This document shows positions 11,963 through 23,445 of a stretch of 64,000 nt of DNA, piece by piece (the stretch's first letter is position 1; the number at the start of each line of letters is the position of its first letter). Below the pieces are notes generated by a model that saw nothing but the letters and a program-made list of their open reading frames with translations, was not told where the DNA came from and made no database searches. The stretch is taken from positions 35,084,501 through 35,148,500 of the forward strand of contig NC_088344.1 of NCBI RefSeq assembly GCF_036884655.1. Reading direction: 5' to 3'. The translations under genes and the position numbers were made by a program. This DNA is from Musa acuminata AAA Group (taxonomy: Eukaryota; Streptophyta; Magnoliopsida; Zingiberales; Musaceae).

Positions 11963-13159
11963 ATGAGCATCCCTGAACTGTTCAGGTGTCCGATTAGCCT
12001 AGACTTGTTTGCCGATCCAGTCACTCTCAGCACGGGGCAGACATACGACCGAGCTAGCATCGAGAAATGGCTCGGCTATGGGAATTCAACATGCCCGGTG
12101 ACAATGCAGAGGCTTCACGACAAGTCGCTCGTTCCCAACCACACCCTCCGGCATTTGATCGAACAGTGGTTTCTCACTGCCTCTATCCACGGTGACGGTT
12201 CAGTGTTGATGGATCCAATCAACAGCATGGATATCTCGCTGTCTGAGCTCAAACGAAACCTCCGATTGCCGACCTCTACCCTCACGACAAAGCTCGAGAC
12301 ACTCAGAATAATCAAGGTACTGTCGTCGGAGTCGAGCGTAAGGCAGGCCAGCCTAGTTCAGGCAGGCTTCTTCCAGTTGCTGCTCCATGTGCTGTTCCAA
12401 GCTCCGGTCGCCCACAATGCCGAAGTCACAGAGCTAGCTCTTGATGGCGTTCTGAATCTGTTGCCTTCGGCGGATTTGGAGTCGCTAAACATGCTGAGGA
12501 AGGAGAGCAGCTTGACTCAGCTAGTGTTCCTCTTGGACCAAAGCAATGTTAAGATCAAGACCGCCTTGTGCTGCTTGTTGGAGACGATCGCTGCGTGTTC
12601 TGCGACGCAGGAGCTGTGCCTCATGTTAGGACGGCGGCAGCGGGTTCTGCAAATCCTGGTCTCGCTCCTGCAGCACAAATCGGACGCCGCGGCTTCCGAA
12701 GCCGCCGTGAGAGCAGTCTGCAGCCTGTGCTCATCGGAAGCCAACAGAGCCACTGCGATCAGAGAAGGCGCTGTGGACGGCCTCATCGCTTACCTCTCGG
12801 ACACGGGATGTGCTCCGAGGTCGAGGAACCGAAGCGCCGCGCGCGCGTTGGCCACACTGGAGCTTCTTCTGGGCCTCGAGATCGGCAAAAGGAAGATGAA
12901 CAAGAACCCAGACGCAATCGCGACCCTGGTGAAGATGGTGTTCCGAGTTCCCTCCGACCAACGAGGCAGTGAGCACGCTGTCGGGTCGCTGCTGCTGGTG
13001 TGCTGCGACTCCGGGACGGTGCGGAGAGAAGCCATCGACGCCGGGGTTTTGACGAAGCTACTGCTGCTGCTGCAGAGCCAGAGCAGCGCCCAGGCCAAGA
13101 CGAAGGCCAGAGCTCTGTTGAAGCTGCTTATACCTGTAATCAAAAAACAAGTCCTGTGA
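11963..13159 (+). CDS. U-box / ARM-repeat E3 ubiquitin ligase (PUB)
   Basis: Single-exon 398-residue plant U-box protein, predicted to transfer ubiquitin from an E2 to target proteins. The U-box is at residues 4-75: IPELFRCPISLDLFADPV, STGQTYDRASIEKWL, CPVTMQ and NHTLRHLIEQW, with the E2-binding hydrophobic positions and the Pro of CPV present. From about 95 to 395 the protein is helical with armadillo-like repeats, such as VRAVCSLCSSEANRATAIREGAV and AVGSLLLVCCDSGTVRREAI. This matches the short PUB-ARM class (PUB20-29 type), whose members often damp immune or stress signalling; the exact orthologue is not settled. The ATG at 11963 puts the U-box at the very N-terminus, as usual for the class. 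Confidence 0.93.
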   Translation: MSIPELFRCPISLDLFADPVTLSTGQTYDRASIEKWLGYGNSTCPVTMQRLHDKSLVPNHTLRHLIEQWFLTASIHGDGSVLMDPINSMDISLSELKRNLRLPTSTLTTKLETLRIIKVLSSESSVRQASLVQAGFFQLLLHVLFQAPVAHNAEVTELALDGVLNLLPSADLESLNMLRKESSLTQLVFLLDQSNVKIKTALCCLLETIAACSATQELCLMLGRRQRVLQILVSLLQHKSDAAASEAAVRAVCSLCSSEANRATAIREGAVDGLIAYLSDTGCAPRSRNRSAARALATLELLLGLEIGKRKMNKNPDAIATLVKMVFRVPSDQRGSEHAVGSLLLVCCDSGTVRREAIDAGVLTKLLLLLQSQSSAQAKTKARALLKLLIPVIKKQVL

Positions 13160-13465
13160 TCTCTGTGCATACTTCTTGTGAAATGGAATCACGAGTTCTC
13201 CTGCAGTCGATGAAGCCTCTGCCTCCATCTTGGCCACTCCAAGCAGAGATTTGTCTTCACGTTGTCTAATTTGTTCGTTGATGAGATACTCCAAGAACGC
13301 TTGGAGTAATTGTCGCACCAGCCCAATTGGTACATGCGGCCCAATTTGGCTTCGTGTGGGCTACGCACGTATCCTAAAGCGCTGATGAGATCCTTTCACG
13401 GATCTCAAAGCCTATTTCTCCACTACTCAAATTCAAACGAACGCGAGCCTGCGCGGGATTCGTGA

Positions 13466-14196
13466 GGAGGATATAAATTTAGAGGCGGCGACGAAGGAAG
13501 ATGCCGAAGGGCTTCGGTGCAGCACGCGGGCCGATGGCGATCGTCCGCCTCAAGAAGCACTGGCATCGTTGATCCGGAGTGTAAGCAACCTTCTCCGCCC
13601 GTCATCATCTATTCTAATTGCTGAATCCCAACTTCTTTCTTCTTCTTCTGGATCCAAATACACTGTCCATCTAGGGTTTATATGGTCTTTTCCCAACTCA
13701 AGATTCCGGATTCGCATTTAGATCCATCATCTATTCTAATTGCTGTAGCACTGCCTGTCTAGGGTTTTATGGTGTTTACCCAACTCAAGATTGAAGAATC
13801 GAATTCAGGTTCATCTGTGACTAGGTCTCATGGTTTGTAAAGCTGGTCGTCCAATTCGATCATTTTCTTGGGAAGAAAGCAACGCGAATCGATTGCCGTC
13901 GGTACCTCGTCCTGTGTAGATAGGGTTTTACCAAGTTTACCCAACCCAAGAATCAAGAACTGCCTTCAGGTTTACTCGGGATACGATTCCACACTCGGAT
14001 TTGATTTTTTTTTTGTTTTTGTTTTGTGTATCGCATTAATACCTCTTGTATTAAGTTCTTCTTAATTTTTGATGCAGAAATCAGGATTTGGATGTGGTTT
14101 ACTCAGATATCTTAAAAGGATTTCTAGAGTGTTCAAGAGGTTTGAGCTTGCCTTTTGACACTGTCTGTCAATCAATCAAAAATATGCATGGTGGTA
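13466..14196 (+). ncRNA. Possible spliced non-coding transcript
   Basis: Weak candidate. A TATA-like TATAAAT near 13470 is followed about 30 bp later by a GC-rich segment (13500-13580) ending at a GTAAGC donor. A pyrimidine tract then leads to an acceptor (gatgcag) near 14076 and a second segment ends at another GTAAGC near 14193. The only ATG-started frame in the first segment is 23 codons (13501-13572) and matches nothing known to me. The locus is cut downstream by the retrotransposon at 15317. Confidence 0.25.
13606..13990. repeat. Diverged ~120-bp tandem repeats
   Basis: The blocks catctattctaattgctg, ctgt..tagggttt and cccaactcaagat recur at 13606-13715 and 13726-13790, and a more diverged third copy begins near 13905. 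They lie inside the putative intron of the preceding transcript. Confidence 0.65.
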
Positions 14197-14199
14197 AGC

Positions 14200-15311
14200 T
14201 TGCCCTTTTCTATGCTAGTTTGAGATGGTAATTTTTGTTCTTGTTTAAGAAATGCAACCCTTTAAACTATGTAGAGGTAATCTTCTGTGGTATAATCTTC
14301 CCATGGCTCATATGGGATGTAATCTTTTGTTTCGTATCGGACGATCGACATATTCATGAACAAAAAAAATTCGAATGACAGTCTAATGGCGTAAGAAATG
14401 TTTGTGCATGATCGTGTCTTATTTTATACAATTCCAAGAAACTTTAAGAAATGCCACAAGTCTTTGAGAAAGGATAGGAATTGTATACTTTAAGATTATT
14501 CTGTTGTATACTTTAAGTTCATTCACAGGTTCTGCCTATTATATAACATCTTTTGTTGTTTACAAGATAATTCAACTTCATGCTACCTCATTTGTCATGT
14601 TAAATATGCAATTTTCAGTTTGATTTAGTGATCGTTAACTTGTCTAAATTAAATTTCTGCATATCTTTACTAATCCTAATGTTAATAAATTTTTTTATAA
14701 AGAAATATGGTGCAAGTAATATCCTTCATTTCAATCTTATTCCGTGAGGCATAGAGGTTGTTGTTATGGTTTAGCAGTTCTCCGATAAGATGGATGATGA
14801 CCGATAGATTTTGGACAAAGTAGAGCTTTGGAAAATTATCAATCTAGAAAGTCAATGTCCATAAGCAATCAGCATGATTAAGCGACTGATGCATGAAAAT
14901 ACATTTTACGGTGAATCCTAGTAAAAGCTCTGAAAAGGGTACTTTACTTACTAAGAGATGTTTTCAAAGTTGAATTGTTCTAGGATTTCCAGAGTCTATC
15001 TTTCTTGGCAGCACAAATGTGATGAGAGTTTCTGATGGCTAATATGTCTTCTTGCAGCAACTTTGCTGTTGTGTTCATTGTATTCAACAGCTAAGAATAA
15101 GTCTTCTCATGCTTGCATAAGATCTTTCTCCATCGCAGTTATTATTTGATTAGGCAATGTTTTACTGATACATCATGGCAGAGAGGATTCAATTTTTTAG
15201 TTAAACAAATAGATTTATTCCACAAACTTGGGAGTTGTTTATATTGATATCTGTCAGACAAGCACGAGACTGAGAACTTCTTTTGAGCTCTGTTGAAGCT
15301 CCATTGAAGTT
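14200..15311. other. AT-rich flank, no gene seen
   Basis: AT-rich DNA between the possible transcript and the retrotransposon block. No coding signal recognised. Confidence 0.6.
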
Positions 15312-15316
15312 GGTAC

Positions 15317-15784
15317 TGTTACGGTCAGTAACTGTTCAGCCGTGGCCTTGGGGCGTCACGGCTTGGTCCGGGTCCGGAAGGCGGTGGTCAACGGGTGGGG
15401 GAGCCCCTCGAGTCTGCTGGATCTCCAGAGGCGGTGATCTCCAAAGGCGTCGCACCTGCACAAAGGTCGGGTCGGGGTGCTCGACCCGACCCCTCCGACG
15501 ATCAAGTCAATGAAAGATGTGGAGGGGGTGAAGGAGGAGGGAAAGCCTCCCTGTGTTCAGTGTGTCCTCCTCTTTGCTTAGGGCTCAGGGGTATTTATAG
15601 AGGAGATTAGATGTTACCTGACGCAGCTGTCTGCAGGGCAGGACTGTACCTTTGGTGGCGTCTGACATTGCCACTGGGGTTGCGTGGGAGGCTGAGCTGC
15701 TGCAGGGTATGGTGAGCCTCAGGCAGCGTGTCGCTCAGGGGGATGCTGTCATGGCGTGTCACGTCGCCACTTTTATCCCTATCA
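15317..15784 (-). repeat. Outer element LTR (left; 3' LTR by orientation)
   Basis: Plus-strand ends are TGTTACGG and CCCTATCA. By eye it differs from the right copy by 8 substitutions and 1 one-base indel. The segment around 15480-15520 (cgacccctccgacgatcaag) is, on the minus strand, the same conserved block as in the inner LTR. Confidence 0.95.
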
Positions 15785-15803
15785 TATGCCCCCCCAAAAG
15801 GAG
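15785..15803 (-). other. Polypurine tract of the outer element
   Basis: On the minus strand this is a GGCTCCTTTTGGGGGGGCATA-like run directly before the 3' LTR. It matches the inner element's run at 27206-27222 in position and sequence type. Confidence 0.7.
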
Positions 15804-15898
15804 CCATGCGTCGGTCGTGATGGGGGAGGGGGTCCGAGGCATGGTTGCGTCTCGTGGTGCCGACGCAGTCTGAGGCGACCTGTGGTCCAGTGTGTCTC

Positions 15899-16240
15899 GG
15901 GCATTATGCGACCGAGGAGGAAGGCCCAGGCGGGCTGGCCGCGCTGGGGCGCCTCGGGCATTACGTGACCGAGGAGGAAGGCCCAGGCGGGCTGGCCGCG
16001 CAGGGGCGCCTCTGGCATTACGCGACCGAGGAGGAGGACCCCGGCAGGCTGGCCGCGCTGGGGCGCCTCGGGCATTACGCGACCGAGGAGGAAGACCCCG
16101 GCGGGCTGGCCGCACAGGGGCGCCTCGGGCATTATGCGACCTCGGAGGAGGACCCCGGCGGGCTGGCCGCGCTGGGGCGCCTCGGGCATTACGCGACCTC
16201 GGAGGAGGACCCCGACGGGCTGACCGCGCTGAGGTAGGCT
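15899..16240. repeat. 57-bp tandem array in the outer element
   Basis: About six copies of a 57-bp unit with the core gcattacgcgaccgaggagg and gcgggctggccgcg. Its reverse complement resembles the 60-bp unit of the inner element. Long ORFs here are a by-product of the period, a multiple of three. Confidence 0.9.
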
Positions 16241-17216
16241 CGGCGCAGGCAGGCTGCGACCGAGGGGCGAGACCCAAGTGGGTAAGCCGCCCTCAGACTC
16301 GGCAGTGAATATGGCCGAGGAGCTCGGCGCAGGCAGGTTGGCCGCGCAAGCGTTTCTCGGGGGGTATGGAGCCGAGGGACATGACGCAGGCGGGCTGGCG
16401 GCGCTGGTCTGTCTCGGGAACATGGAGCCAAGGAGCACGACGCAGGTGGCTGGCGGCGCAGGTGTGGTCTCGGGCATTACGCGACCGAGGAGCACGACGT
16501 AGGCGGGCAGATCGCGCAGGCGTGGTCGCGAGGGCCATGCGACCGAGTAGCACGACGCAGGCGGGCAGGACGCGAGGACGTGGACTCGGGCACCATGCGA
16601 CCGAGGTATACGACAGAGGCGGACAGGCAGCGCCGAGGTAGATCTCGGCAGCGATTGACTGAGGTGCTTGGCGCAGGCAAGCTGCGACCGAGGGACACCG
16701 CTCAGGCGCGCAAGCCGCGCTGAGGTAGGCTCGGCGCAAGCAGGCTGCGACTGAGGGGCGAGACTCTAGTCGGTAAGCCGCCCTTAGATAGACTCGGCAG
16801 TGAATATGGCCGAGTAGCTCGGCGCAGGCAGGCTGGCCGCGCATGCGTGTCTCGGGGGGTATGGAGCCGAGGGACACGACGCAGGCGGGCTGGCGGCGCT
16901 GGTCTGTCTCGGGAACATGGAGCCAAGGAGCACGACGCAGGCGACTGACGGCGCAGGTGTGGTCTCGGGCATTACGCGACCGAGGAGCACGACGCAGGCG
17001 GGCAGACCGTGCAGGCGTGGTCACAAGGGCCATGCAACCGAGTAGCACGACGCAGGTGGGCAGGACGCGAGGACGTGGACTCAGGCACCATGCGGCCGAG
17101 GTACACGATAGAGGCGGACAGGCCGCGCCGAGGTAGATCTCGGCAATGAGTGACCGAGGTGCCCGGCGCAGGCAAGCTACGACCGAGGGACACCACTCAG
17201 GCGGGCAGGCCGCGCT
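16241..17216. repeat. Higher-order GC-rich repeat, left part
   Basis: A block of about 495 bp is repeated: gactcggcagtgaatatgg occurs at 16296 and 16791, with the same order of sub-repeats after it. A third, variant copy lies beyond the nested element near 28014. All sub-repeats share cgaccgag and gcaggcggg motifs. Confidence 0.8.
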
Positions 17217-17842
17217 TGATATGGCAAAAAATGGTAAACCCTACTCCCGGCAACGCCCCCCGCACATGGACAGGCGCGGCGCCCCAGGGAGAGCAACGAG
17301 GGCAACGGTCTGCGTCCGGACGTCAGCCTCACTGAGCCCACAGCCCCTCAGTCAACCCAACACAGTAGGACGAGACAGAAGTAGGTAGCGGTTGAAGCTC
17401 GCCCATACCCTGCGATTCCCCGATCCCACACGCAACTTCCTCGGCGATGTCGGACGTCATCAGAGGTACGGCCCCGACCGACGGGATGGCGCGCCCGATA
17501 ATGCCGAGTTCCCCTATAAACGTCCTGGAGCCAGAGGGAAGAGGGCAGACGGGACGCCCGGAACAATCGCCATTTCATCTCTCTAACTTGATCGTCGGAG
17601 GGGTTGGGTCGAACCGACCCGACCTTTGTGCAGGTATCAAGCCGAGGTCTCCCGTTCGGGACACGCAGGCAAGGAGTCCCCACCCGGAGGAAGTCGCTGC
17701 ATCGCCCCGAGTCCGAGGCCGCACCCGACCACCCCGGTGGAGACGAGCATCGCCCCAGGGAGATCCCCGCCATTCGGACCCCCGAACGAGCCGAGACGAC
17801 CTCCCGAGTCACGGCTAAGAAAAAAAGGTGTTTACACTAACA
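17217..17842 (+). repeat. Inner element 5' LTR
   Basis: 626 bp. It carries a TATA box (cccctataaacg, about 17512-17523) and the shared block ttgatcgtcggaggggttgg near 17587. It differs from the 3' LTR at 4 positions by eye. Confidence 0.96.
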
Positions 17843-17844
17843 TA

Positions 17845-17862
17845 ATGGCGCTAGAAGGAGGG
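17845..17862 (+). other. Primer-binding site of the inner element
   Basis: TGGCGCTAGAAGGAGGGC two bases after the LTR; the TGG start pairs with a tRNA CCA end. The outer element has the same run with one change (TGACGC) at 29405-29387. The tRNA was not identified. Confidence 0.75.
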
Positions 17863-18006
17863 CCGGTCCGAATGTCAAGCGATCAACAGGCTCACTCCGA
17901 CGAACCCCCAGCCGTCCGGTCGCACACGACCGACGCAACGGAAGAACATCCCCAACAGGAGGGGGTTCGGGGCGAGCCCCCCGCTGCGATCTCGGAGCGC
18001 TATTGA
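17845..18006 (+). pseudogene. gag N-terminal segment, cut off by a stop codon
   Basis: The ATG at 17845 opens 53 codons ending in an in-frame TGA at 18004-18006. The same frame then stays open from 18007 to the long gag-pol frame, so this is most likely the N-terminus of gag separated by one nonsense change. The segment is polar and Pro/Glu/His-rich with no known domain. A deliberately separate short ORF is the alternative. Confidence 0.6.
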
Positions 18007-18009
18007 CGA

Positions 18010-21000
18010 TTGTTCAACGATCCGGGTCTATCGCCACCCATCGCCAATCCCGGTGGCCCGTCACCCGTGCCACCCGAAGCCTTCTACGACCTCACGCACC
18101 AGGTCCGGGCTCTTACGGGAGTGATGCAGACCATCATCCCGCTGGTCTCTCCCCCGACGTCTTCACACTCAACCCTACCTCCACCGCGGCAACGGCCCGC
18201 CGCTCGAAACCCCGCACCGCTCCCCGAGTCTCCCGCTTCGCCTCCGAACCAATCGACCCAGCCCGCGAGCCGAGGAGCGAAGGAACCAGCGGCGCACCCG
18301 ATGCCCGTGGCCCCACTTTCAGACTCGGCGGAGGGCCTGTGGGCCCAGCTACGCCTCGTAGGCCGCCGGTTGGACGAGGTGCAGCGTGAGGTTCGCCGGA
18401 CTAGGGGAGACCCGGGGGCCGAGCAACACCAGGGGTCCCCCTTCACCCCCGAGATTCAAGAGGAAGCAATCTTGCCGCATTTTCGGCTCCCGTCATTGGA
18501 TGCCTATGACGGTGCCACCGATCCGGCGGACCACGTAGCTGCTTTCCGCGCCCAAATGGCACTATACGGGACATCCGATGCCCTGATGTGCAGGGCGTTC
18601 CCGACAACCCTGCGGGGCCCAGCCCGAGCGTGGTACAGCAATCTGAAGACCGCGACCATCGCCTCTTTCGACCAACTGGCCAGAGACTTTGAGCTTAACT
18701 TCCTGGCTCACGCCAAACCGAAGCCGTCGGTGGCGATGCTCCTCGGGCTCAACCAGAGGGAGGATGAGCCCCTCTCTCACTTTGTGAACCGCTTCACCAC
18801 ACAAATCCGCGGGCTGTCTGACGCTCACCCTTCTTTGATGATGCAGGCATTCATGATGGGCCTGCGCCCTACCCGATTCTTTTGGTCTCTGGTGGAGCGA
18901 CCCCCCACTTCGGTTCCCGAAATGTTGCAGCGTGCGAACCAGTACATCGCTGCTGAGGCATGGATGGTCGGGAGGCGCGACGAGCGCAAGAGGGTTAAGC
19001 CAGAGCAGTCCCAACAACAACAGCCCGCTACCTCCCGGCGTAGGGTCGGCGGCCTCAACGATGCGGCACCTAGGTCCCCTCCCCCGGGCCTGAACTCCTC
19101 TCGGACCGAAATATTTCTCCACATTAAGGAGAAAGGCCTTCTCAAAGACCCCTACCCGATGAGGAGCCCGCGCGAACTCGCGGACCGCTCTAAATACTGC
19201 CGTTTCCACCGACAGCCCGGTCACGACACCGAGGAGTGTCGAGAATTAAAAAGGCAAATTGAGGAGCTCATTCGCCGAGGGCACCTCGGCTCATACCTCC
19301 GACCAGACAAGGAGCTCTCGCCACGCCCGGAAGGCCCCATCGAGCGGCACATAGATGTCATAACCGGCGGACCAGCGTCCGGAGGGAGTTCCATGGCGGG
19401 CGGAAGGGCATACGCCAGGGCCTCCCGGGCTGAAGCCACCAAACAGGAAAAGGGCCCCGAAGTCACCTTCCCGACCGGGGGACCTGAACCAGCCGAACAT
19501 GATGACGCGTTGGTAATATCAGCCAGAATCGCCAACGCGCAAGTGAGAAGGATCCTGGTCGACACTGGAAGCTCGGCCGATATACTTTACTGGGACGCCT
19601 TCCAAAAGCTCGGTCTGGTAAAGGAGAACATGAAGCCGGTATGCTCCACACTCACGGGGTTCACCGGCGCCTCGATCTCGTCACTAGGGGTCATCACCCT
19701 GCCCCTAACTTTGGGAGTCTTCCCGAAGGCAAAAATAGTGATGACCTCCTTTCTGGTGGTCGACCTCCCCACGGCATACAACGCCATCCTCGGACGGCCA
19801 ACCCTCAACAAGACCCGAGCCGTCATCTCAACTTACTACCAAACCATCAAGTTCCCGACCCATGATGGTGTTGGGGAAGTGGCGGGGAACTCCTGGGAGT
19901 CCAGGCGCTGCTACTTGACCGCTGTGTCACTAAACAAGAGAGCGAGGATCCAATCCCCGCTGGAAGACCCCCGGGAGGGAAAAAAATCGACCCCCCGCCC
20001 CGAGCCGAAGGAATCCACTATTGACTTGCCACTAATCGAAGGAAGGCCCGACCAAACAGTCAAAGTCGGGTCGGGACTGCCCGAACAAGAGCAACAGCAG
20101 CTCGTCGGCCTTCTGCGAGCCAACGCCGACATCTTCGCTTGGACGCCGACTGACCTAGTCAGAGTCCACCCGGAAGTCGCGCTGCACCACTTGAACATCT
20201 CGTCCGACGCCCGCCCGGTAAAACAGAGACCCAGGCGGCAGGCCCCGGATCGGCAACTGGCCATCCGAGAAGAGGTAAATCGACTTCTGGCGGCCGGTTT
20301 CATAGAAGAGGCGAGGTACCCACAGTGGCTCTCCAATGTAGTCCTTGTCAAAAAGCCTAATGGAAGCTGGCGGATGTGCATTGACTACACCAGTCTCAAC
20401 AATGCTTGCCCAAAAAATTGCTACCCCCTACCAAAGATCGACCAGCTAGTTGACGCCACGGCCGGCCACGCCCGTCTTTCGTTTATGGACGCATTCTCCG
20501 GTGACAACCAGGTCAGGATGGCACCCGAAGACCAAGAACACACAGCCTTCCTCACCGAGCAAGGGATGTATTTTTACAAAGTCATGTCGTTCGGGTTGAA
20601 AAATGCCGGGGCGACCTACCAGAGGACGGTGAACAGGATATTCGCCCACCAGATTGGACGAAACATGGAGATATATGTCGACGACATGATCGTAAAGAGC
20701 CGAACGGCGGAGGCCCATCCTTCCGACCTAGCTGAAACATTCGACACCCTGCGAAAGTTCGGCCTGCGCCTCAACCCCGCCAAGTGCGCCTTCGGCGTGA
20801 CCTCGGGAAAATTCCTCGGATTCATCATACATGAGAGAGGGATTGACGCCAACCCGGAAAAGATACAGGCCATCATTGACATGCAGCCTCCTCGGACGAT
20901 CAGAGACCTGCAGCGCCTTAACGGGAGGCTAGTCGCGTTATCACGTTTTCTTTCCCGATCGGGAGATCGCTGCCTCCCCTTCTTCCAAGCCCTGAAGGAT

Positions 21001-22728
21001 CCGAAGAACTTCCGATGGACGACGGAATGCGAGAGGGCCTTCGAGCGGATGAAGCAACACCTGGCCAACCTCCCCCGACTCGCTTCAGTCTCCCCTGGGG
21101 AGAAATTGAGTCTCTACCTCGTCGCCTCCCAGCACGCGGCCAGTTCGGTTCTGGTCAAAGAAAACTCCGGCGACCAACTGCCGGTCTACTATGTCAGCCA
21201 CATGCTGAGCGGGCCAGAAGAACGTTACCCGCCAATCGAAAAGCTGGCGCTGGCGCTCGTTTTGTCGGCGCGAAAGCTCCGCCCTTATTTCCAGGCCCAC
21301 CCGATAGAGGTAATAACTGACCAGCCGCTCCGGCTTGTTCTGTCTAAATTCGACGTTGCAGGGCGTCTCCTCAAATGGGCAGTGGAGCTCGGCGAGCACG
21401 ACATACAGTATATACCACGGACCGCCATCAAAGCCCAGGCCGTGGCAGACTTCATTGCAGAGCTCACCCCGAGCACCGGCGAGGAACTCGAGCCATCGCG
21501 TGAGACGTGGACCCTCCACGTAGATGGGTCGGCCAACGCAAAAGGCGCCGGTGCAGGGCTGGTGCTGGTGACACCTGACGGCCGCTCGATCGAGCGCTCC
21601 TTCCGCTTCGGGTTCAGGGCCACCAACAACGAGGCAGAATACGAGGCTCTCCTGGCGGGGCTCCAGTTGGCACTGGAAATGCGAGTGACCGACATACGCG
21701 TCATCACCGACTCACAGCTGGTGGCTAGGCAGCTCGACGGCGGATACGAAGCCCGGGACCCGACTATGGCGAAATATCTGGCACAGGTAAAAAGCCTTGC
21801 CACCAAGTTCGCCCATTTTGAATTGTCGAATGTTCCCAGGAGCGAGAACCAGCGAGCCGACACCCTGGCAAAATGGGCGTCCGGCTCGGCCCCCTGGGCT
21901 CAACCCGAGACCGAAGTGCTCCCCCACCGAGCCATAGAGGTCGTCGCCACGGTCACGGGCGGCGCGCCGGCCACTTGGGTACAGGAGATGCTACGCTTCA
22001 AGCGGGATGGGGCCCTACCCGACAATGAAACCACGGCTCGACGCTTGCGTTGGACGCAGGCATGGTACATCGAAGAGGAAGGACGGCTGTACAAGCGGGC
22101 CTTCTCGCGCCCCTTGTTACGCTGCCTAGAGCCGAACGAAGCTCGGACCATTCTGTCCGACATGCATGAAGGGGCCTGCGGCGAACACATAGGCGAACGA
22201 GCCCTGGCGCACAAGATACTCCGACAGGGGTACTACTGGCCGACCATGCGCCAGGACGCGAAAGCTTTCGTGCGGCGGTGCAGCTCGTGCCAGGAGCACG
22301 CCCGTACCGCCCGACGGCTGGCGGTCCTGTTCACCCCTGTCGACTGTGCCTGGCCATTCGCGCAATGGGGACTGGACATACTTGGGCCTCTCCCGCCCGC
22401 CTTCGGCCAGCGGAAGTACATCATCGTGGGAGTGGACTACTTTACCAGGTGGGTCGAAGCCGAGCCTCTAGCGACCATTACGGAGTCACAAGTGGAAAGG
22501 TTCGTGTGGAGAAACCTCATAACTCGGTTCGGCCTGCCCCAGTCCATCGTCACCGACAATGGACCTCAGTTCGCCGACAGGAGATTCCAAGAGTTTTGCG
22601 CCAAGCACAAAATTCAGCTGAGGTTCAGCTCGGTGGCTTACCCCCAGGCGAATGGGCTAGCTGAGGTAACCAACCGGTCCATCGTCGACGGCCTCAAGAG
22701 AAGGGTATCCGCTGCCCGATCGGCTTAG
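18010..22728 (+). pseudogene. gag-pol polyprotein, interrupted
   Basis: About 1,570 codons without an internal stop but with no ATG at its head. Domains in order by codon: gag capsid region at about 170-270, a CCHC-like knuckle ([14 protein letters not shown]) near 395-410, aspartic protease with DTGSS near 516, reverse transcriptase at about 730-960 with YVDD at 889-892, Ty3-type RNase H remnant at about 1040-1110, a second RNase H starting [11 protein letters not shown] near 1168, and integrase with the HHCC zinc region near 1380-1430 and the DD and E region after it. The frame ends at a TAG (22726-22728) inside integrase. In reverse transcriptase an Asp stands in SGDNQ where relatives usually have Tyr. 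Role in an intact copy: particle protein, polyprotein cleavage, reverse transcription and integration. Confidence 0.93.
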
Positions 22729-23314
22729 ATCGACGAGCTCCCGAGCGTCCTATGCGCGATGCGCACTACCCCCAAGACCCCGACCGGGGAGTCTCTGCTA
22801 GTCACAAGTGCCCAGCAAGCCAATCACGTGAGTGATGGCACGTGTGACTTGATACAGAATCTTTTTGCTTATTATATTTTGGCGTATATCACTTTATAAC
22901 TATTGCCTCACGTTCGGGACCGAGGCCGTGTTACCATCCGAAGTAGCCATCCCGACTCCGCGGACGGCAGACTACAGCGAAGAGGCCTCGGGAGAAGGGC
23001 TCCGATCCAACCTGGACCTACTCGAGGAAGGACGGGCCAACGCACACCAGAAAGCTCTTTCTTACAAAAGAGCCGTAGCGAGGGTCTACAACCGGAGAGT
23101 ACGACCCCGATCAATAAAATTAGAGGACCTGGTCCTGCGCAAAATCGAGGTCAGCCGCCCAACCCAAGCAAGGGGAAAGCTGACCCCGAAGTGGGAAGGA
23201 CCCTATCGGGTCATCGGAGTTTCCCGACCGGGGACGTTCCGACTCGCAACAATGGATGGCGACCCCGTGCCCTGGACTTGGAACGTACAGAACCTTAGGA
23301 AATACTTCGTCTGA
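22729..23314 (+). pseudogene. Integrase C-terminal remnant with a ~105-bp insertion
   Basis: After the TAG the same frame carries about 24 more integrase-like codons. Then an AT-rich stretch of foreign look (about 22800-22905) interrupts it. Integrase-type sequence resumes at about 22906 in another frame (LTFGTEAVLPSEVAIPTPR, later KWEGPYRVIG) and ends at a TGA at 23312. The trinucleotide CTA flanks the insert on both sides. Confidence 0.8.
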
Positions 23315-23445
23315 AGATGTAGGCACTACGCAAACACAGAAAACGAAAAAGAAGATCATTTTATTAAAAAGGAAGGGATACAGAAGCCAAAACCCATACA
23401 GAAACCCCTCGCACCCTCGACCCCGACATACAAAAACGACCCTCA

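Noticed and set aside
13501..13572. 23-codon ORF (MPKGFGAARGPMAIVRLKK...) at the possible transcript start
   Set aside because: Too short, no known family, and the ATG would lie almost at the predicted transcription start.
15759..17196. ORFs of 130-250 codons rich in Arg, Ala and Pro
   Set aside because: By-products of the 57-bp and higher-order GC-rich repeats of the outer element.
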